From positions 1-64,000 of the forward strand of contig QFQX01000023.1 in assembly GCA_003248775.1 (NCBI GenBank): DNA of 64,000 nucleotides, written 5' to 3'. The notes beneath the pieces are model-generated. The model saw nothing but the letters and a program-made list of their open reading frames with translations. It was not told the DNA's origin and did not search any database. Positions 60,296 to 64,000 of this stretch are shown in pieces (within the stretch, counting starts at the first letter, position 1; every line of letters begins with the position of its first letter). The position numbers and the translations under genes were made by a program. The DNA comes from Shinella sp. (GTDB lineage Bacteria > Pseudomonadota > Alphaproteobacteria > Rhizobiales > Rhizobiaceae).

Positions 60296-61228
60296 TCAAA
60301 GGTGGATCGATTCCACTCTTTCCTTGAGGAGGGCCGCACTCCTCCCGAGGGCCGCATATTCGCTGATATCGAGCTCGGGAATGAGATCGGCAATCACGCC
60401 GCCAGCCCCGACGATTCGGGGAACCGACAGCGCGACATCATCCACATCCACGATATGCGGCATGACGATCGACACGGAAAGCACGTCGCGCTGATCCTGG
60501 GCGATCGCCTTGACGATGCGGGCAAGCCCCGCACCGATGCCGTAATAGGTCGCGCCCTTGCCATTGATGATCTTGTAAGCGGCATTGCGCACGCCATCGT
60601 CGATCGACTGGCGCACGTCGTCCGTCAGCGGCGAACCGATCTGCTCGGCGAAGGATTTGAGCGAAACCGATCCCGCCCGCGCATTCGACCAGCCAAGCAC
60701 TTCGCTGTCTCCATGTTCCCCGAGTACGTAGGCATGCACCGATTGCGGGGAAATGCCGAGATGACGGCCGATCAGACTGCGGAACCGGGCCGTGTCGAGA
60801 ATGGTCCCGGAACCGATCACCCGCTGCGGCGGCAGGCCGGAAAGGCGGGTCGCGACCTGGGTCATGATATCCACGGGATTGGAGGCTATCAGCAGGATCG
60901 CGTCCGGCGCGACCCGCAGCACCTCTCCGACAACATCGCGAAAGACGGCAGCGTTACGTTCCAGGAGTTCAAGGCGCGTCTCACCGGGCTTCTGGCTGAC
61001 GCCGGCTGCAAGAATGACGACGCCTGCGCCAGCTAGATCGGCATAATCTCCAGCCATGACGCTGGTCGCCGACATGAACGGCACCGCGTGGGAGATATCC
61101 TCCGCCTGCGCAACAGCCAGCGCCGCATTGCGATCGACCAGCACGATATCGCTGACAATGCCCATCAAGGCGAGCGCATAGCCAGCCGAACTTCCCACCA
61201 TGCCTGCCCCGACGATGCCGACTTTCAT
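60296..61228 (-). CDS. L-lactate dehydrogenase
   Basis: A 310-residue L-lactate/malate dehydrogenase family protein. It has the NAD motif VGIVGAGMVGSSAG, the Arg loop QKPGETRLELLERN, the SNPVDIMT segment and the catalytic His in VLGEHGDSEV. The QKPGETR loop fits lactate rather than malate. It is divergent from the gcvA-like regulator; with the aldehyde dehydrogenase it fits lactaldehyde to lactate to pyruvate flow. Confidence 0.94.
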   Translation of the reverse strand: MKVGIVGAGMVGSSAGYALALMGIVSDIVLVDRNAALAVAQAEDISHAVPFMSATSVMAGDYADLAGAGVVILAAGVSQKPGETRLELLERNAAVFRDVVGEVLRVAPDAILLIASNPVDIMTQVATRLSGLPPQRVIGSGTILDTARFRSLIGRHLGISPQSVHAYVLGEHGDSEVLGWSNARAGSVSLKSFAEQIGSPLTDDVRQSIDDGVRNAAYKIINGKGATYYGIGAGLARIVKAIAQDQRDVLSVSIVMPHIVDVDDVALSVPRIVGAGGVIADLIPELDISEYAALGRSAALLKERVESIHL

Positions 61229-61413
61229 GATCTTCTCCCCTACCCCTTTAACAAACGGCTGGCGGACTATCTCATTGCCCCGTGCCGCGTTTCAATTGCC
61301 TTCCTCTGCCGCCATCGAAAAAACCAACGGCAGAAACCGGATGACGTCGTTACGATTGCTCTGTTTAAATGGCATGACAACGCGCCGCGATCCGCGGCAA
61401 AGACGGGACCATC

Positions 61414-62358
61414 ATGCGAAAACTGCCGGCACTTTCCGCCATGAAGATCTTCGAGGTCGTGGGACAGACCCGCAGCTTCACCCGCGCCGCCGACAGGCTG
61501 AACCTGACCCAGAGCGCGGTGAGCCGACAGGTGCGCAATCTTGAGGAACAGCTCGGCGAAACACTGGTCATCCGTCGCCACCATCATCTCGATCTGACGC
61601 CGTCGGGCATCGAATTGCTGGAAGCGCTCCAGCGCGCATTCCACGACGTGGAGCTGACTGTCCGCAACATCATGGAGAAAAGCAACCAGCATCGCCTGCG
61701 CGTCAACGTACCGCCGACCTTCGCCAAACGCTGGCTGATGCCCCGGCTTGGCAGCCTGCGCCGCTTCCTTCCCGATATCGAGATCAGCATCACCACGCAA
61801 TTGCAGGACAGCCTGACCGAACGCAGCATTCCCGATTGCGCGATCCGTTTCGGCGATGGCGAGTGGCCCATGCTGCAATCGCAACTGCTGATGACCGAAC
61901 GCCATATCGCCGTCTGCGCGCCTCAACTGCTGGCCGGTCGCACAACCGGCGGCCCTCTCGACCTTACCGGCCTGACCTTCCTTCATGTCCTGGCCTCGGC
62001 CGACCAGCGTTATCTTACATGGCAGCATTGGCTGGATGCAGCGGGCCTGAGCCATACCCATACCCGTGGCGGACTGGAATTCGATCTCCTGGACATGGCC
62101 ATAGAAGCCGCCTGCAATGGCCTTGGCGTCACCGTTGCCGACCGTTTCATGGTGGCATCGCTGATGGAAGAGGGGCGCCTGACACAGGTGCTGGATGTCG
62201 AGGTGGAAGGCCACGAATCCTACTGGCTGGTGACGCGGGGCGAGCAAGCGGAACCGGCCAATGTGAAGGCCTTCCGTCAATGGCTTCAGCTGGAGCTTTC
62301 CGCAGATCCGGAACTTGCCGGAAGCTCGGAAATTGCGGGCAAGGCCGGCGCGACCTGA
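61414..62358 (+). CDS. LysR family (GcvA-like) regulator
   Basis: A 314-residue LysR regulator with MKIFEVVGQTRSFTRAADRL and NLTQSAVSRQVRNLEEQLGE as the winged helix, and a GcvA-type substrate domain (NVPPTFAKRWLMPRLGSLRR). It is divergent from the lactate dehydrogenase gene and 101 bases upstream of the aldehyde dehydrogenase gene on its own strand, so it may control both. Confidence 0.92.
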   Translation: MRKLPALSAMKIFEVVGQTRSFTRAADRLNLTQSAVSRQVRNLEEQLGETLVIRRHHHLDLTPSGIELLEALQRAFHDVELTVRNIMEKSNQHRLRVNVPPTFAKRWLMPRLGSLRRFLPDIEISITTQLQDSLTERSIPDCAIRFGDGEWPMLQSQLLMTERHIAVCAPQLLAGRTTGGPLDLTGLTFLHVLASADQRYLTWQHWLDAAGLSHTHTRGGLEFDLLDMAIEAACNGLGVTVADRFMVASLMEEGRLTQVLDVEVEGHESYWLVTRGEQAEPANVKAFRQWLQLELSADPELAGSSEIAGKAGAT

Positions 62359-62459
62359 AACATTCGATTTTCGAATGATGTCCCCGAGAATAACTCGCTT
62401 GCGCGAACAGGCGGGACGGCTCCTACTCGACGGAAATTCCGCCGGAAAGCCAGGGGTCC

Positions 62460-63884
62460 ATGACAGAGTATCGCAACTTCATCGACGGCCGTTTCATCTC
62501 GACGGGCGAGAACCCCTCGATCGACGTCGTAAACCCCGCCACCGGTGAAGCCTTCGCGAAAGTCCCCACCGCCTCGCAAGCCGATGTCATCCAGGCCGTC
62601 GAAACCGCAGCACGTGCCCAGAAGAGCTGGGGACGACTTCCGGCAATCGACCGCGGCGACACCCTGCGACGGCTCGCCGACGCGGTGGAGCGTCGTGCGG
62701 GGCAGATCGGTGAGGCGCTTGCCCGGGAGTCCGGCAAGAGCATCGCGGATGCGACAGCCGAGACGATCTACGCCGCTATCCTCATGCGCTATCACGCCGA
62801 ATGGGCGCGGCGCATCGAGGGCGAGGTAATCGAGAGCGACACGCCCGACGAGACGCTGATGCTGAAACGCACCCCGATCGGCGTCGTGGCCTGCCTCATC
62901 CCCTTCAATTTCCCGATCTACACGCTGGTGCGCAAGATCGCCCCGGCCCTTATCGCTGGCAATGCCGTCGTCGTGCGCCCGAGCAACAACACGCCCACCT
63001 CCGCCTTCGTCCTTGCCGAAGCGATTGAGGAAGCCGCCCTGCCGGCCGGACTGAACAACATCATGACGATGACCCATGACGTCGCCGCAGCCATGTGCAC
63101 CCGGCCCGAAGTCGGCATGATCACGCTCACCGGCAGCGTCGCAGCCGGCCGCACGGTTCTCGAATACTGCAAGGCCAATATCGCCAAGCCGTCGCTGGAG
63201 CTCGGCGGCAAGACCCCGGTGATCGTCGAGCCTGACGCAGATCTCGATGCCGTCGCCCGCCTGGTGGTTGCCGCCAAGACCGCCCATTGCGGACAGGTCT
63301 GCACCTCGGTCGAGCGCCTCTACGTACATGAAGCCGTTCATGACGCATTGCTCGGCAAGCTTCGCGAGGCGTTTTCATCCCGCCGTTTTGGCGACCGTTC
63401 CGGGGACCCCGATCTGATGGGGCCTCTCGTCAACGCGGCTGCCCGTTCGCGCATCCATGCCATGGTCGAACGCGCCACGGCAGAAGGAGCGAAGGTCGAG
63501 GCAGGCGGCGTCATCCCTCAAGGGGCCGGCTTCTTTTATCCGCCGACGCTTCTTTCCGGTTGCCGGCAGGACATGGAGATCGTTCGCGAGGAGGTCTTCG
63601 GTCCCGTACTTGCGGTCATCCCCTATGGAGATTTCGACGAAGCACTGGCCATGGCGAGCGACCACCAATATGGCCTCGCCTCCGTCGTCTTCTCGGAAAA
63701 CTACCGCAAGGTGATGAAGGCCGCCAACGAGATCGAAGCCGGCGAGCTTTATGTCAACCGTTTCCCGGCCGACCCCTATCAGGGTTACCATGCCGGCTGG
63801 AAACGTTCCGGCCTCGGCGGGGACGACGGCAAGCACGGCATGCTGGAATTCACCCAGACCCGATTGGTCATCCTGAAACACTGA
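62460..63884 (+). CDS. NAD(P)-dependent aldehyde dehydrogenase, lactaldehyde type
   Basis: A 474-residue aldehyde dehydrogenase. The catalytic Glu is in LELGGKTPVIVEPDADLD and the nucleophilic Cys in CGQVCTSVERLYV; the start MTEYRNFIDGRF and the end LEFTQTRLVILKH match AldA-like lactaldehyde dehydrogenases. It is followed after 64 bases by the start of an enolase-superfamily gene, and preceded by a LysR gene and lactate dehydrogenase, suggesting deoxy-sugar or sugar-acid catabolism that yields lactaldehyde. Substrate specificity is inferred. Confidence 0.9.
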   Translation: MTEYRNFIDGRFISTGENPSIDVVNPATGEAFAKVPTASQADVIQAVETAARAQKSWGRLPAIDRGDTLRRLADAVERRAGQIGEALARESGKSIADATAETIYAAILMRYHAEWARRIEGEVIESDTPDETLMLKRTPIGVVACLIPFNFPIYTLVRKIAPALIAGNAVVVRPSNNTPTSAFVLAEAIEEAALPAGLNNIMTMTHDVAAAMCTRPEVGMITLTGSVAAGRTVLEYCKANIAKPSLELGGKTPVIVEPDADLDAVARLVVAAKTAHCGQVCTSVERLYVHEAVHDALLGKLREAFSSRRFGDRSGDPDLMGPLVNAAARSRIHAMVERATAEGAKVEAGGVIPQGAGFFYPPTLLSGCRQDMEIVREEVFGPVLAVIPYGDFDEALAMASDHQYGLASVVFSENYRKVMKAANEIEAGELYVNRFPADPYQGYHAGWKRSGLGGDDGKHGMLEFTQTRLVILKH

Positions 63885-63948
63885 CCGAACCGCTCACCAG
63901 CCTGCAAGCCCAAGAATACGATCGAACAATATCCCCGGGGGAACCACC

Positions 63949-64000
63949 ATGAAGATCGCATCGCTCAAGACCCACGTCGTAGCCGTCCCGCCACCGCATA
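63949..64000 (+). CDS. Start of a probable enolase-superfamily (MR/MLE) enzyme, cut by window end
   Basis: The window ends after 17 codons (MKIASLKTHVVAVPPPH). The GGGGGAACCACC upstream is a good ribosome site. The N-terminus resembles mandelate racemase/muconate lactonizing family sugar-acid dehydratases, and the neighbouring catabolic genes agree. Too little is present to be sure. Confidence 0.45.
   Translation, partial: MKIASLKTHVVAVPPPH

Overview
The window looks like chromosome from a Rhizobiales alphaproteobacterium of the Rhizobiaceae type (Rhizobium/Agrobacterium relatives). The evidence is the gene content and order (cobST with a J-domain gene and bolA, aroKB next to a CBS-domain gene, xerD-accA, hemA of the ALA synthase type, fdsGBA-fdhD-fdsD, tamAB, an EcfG-like sigma factor), the high GC and the dense overlapping genes. 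The species cannot be named from this sequence alone.

Layout. 1-15.5 kb is core chromosome: a phytase-like exported protein, cobaltochelatase CobT/CobS, a J-domain protein, BolA, a CBS-domain CorC-like protein that lacks the usual membrane domain, aroB/aroK, xerD, accA, an L,D-transpeptidase-like lipoprotein with TusA, a histidine-rich CobW GTPase, a D-Ala-D-Ala carboxypeptidase and an M20 amidohydrolase. A tRNA-Arg(CCT) gene follows at 15515-15591.

15547-27732 is an integrated element of about 12.1 kb, bounded by a perfect 47-bp direct repeat of the 3' half of that tRNA. It carries a tyrosine integrase, a DNA-packaging and head module (small and large terminase, lambda-type portal, fused prohead protease/major capsid protein, gpW-like connector, DUF2190-type decoration protein), a RepA-like AAA ATPase beside an iteron/hairpin origin candidate, an XRE regulator, HicBA and several unknown small genes. 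No tail, tape-measure, baseplate, lysis or complete phage replication genes are present. The best reading is a tail-less, capsid-encoding phage satellite of the cf-PICI kind, and it is the most interesting object in the window.

27.8-40 kb: a small membrane protein, then a stress cluster (EcfG-family sigma factor and a YciF/DUF892 ferritin-like protein, both behind GGAAC-N16-(C/G)GTT promoter-like sites), a P1B metal ATPase, dxr, a serine beta-lactamase-like hydrolase, hemA with a perfect FNR/FixK box upstream, and a form II CoxMSL-type molybdenum hydroxylase. 40-46.4 kb encodes the outer-membrane TamA/TamB system. 46.4-48 kb has a divergent Lrp regulator and arginase. 48.3-52.5 kb has two soluble double-PAS chemoreceptors flanking cheW. 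52.7-59.7 kb is the NAD-dependent formate dehydrogenase operon with its LysR-type regulator and a palindromic operator. The end holds an ArsR regulator resembling BigR/SqrR, L-lactate dehydrogenase, a LysR regulator, an aldehyde dehydrogenase and the first codons of a probable enolase-superfamily enzyme, suggesting a sugar (lactaldehyde/lactate) catabolic locus.
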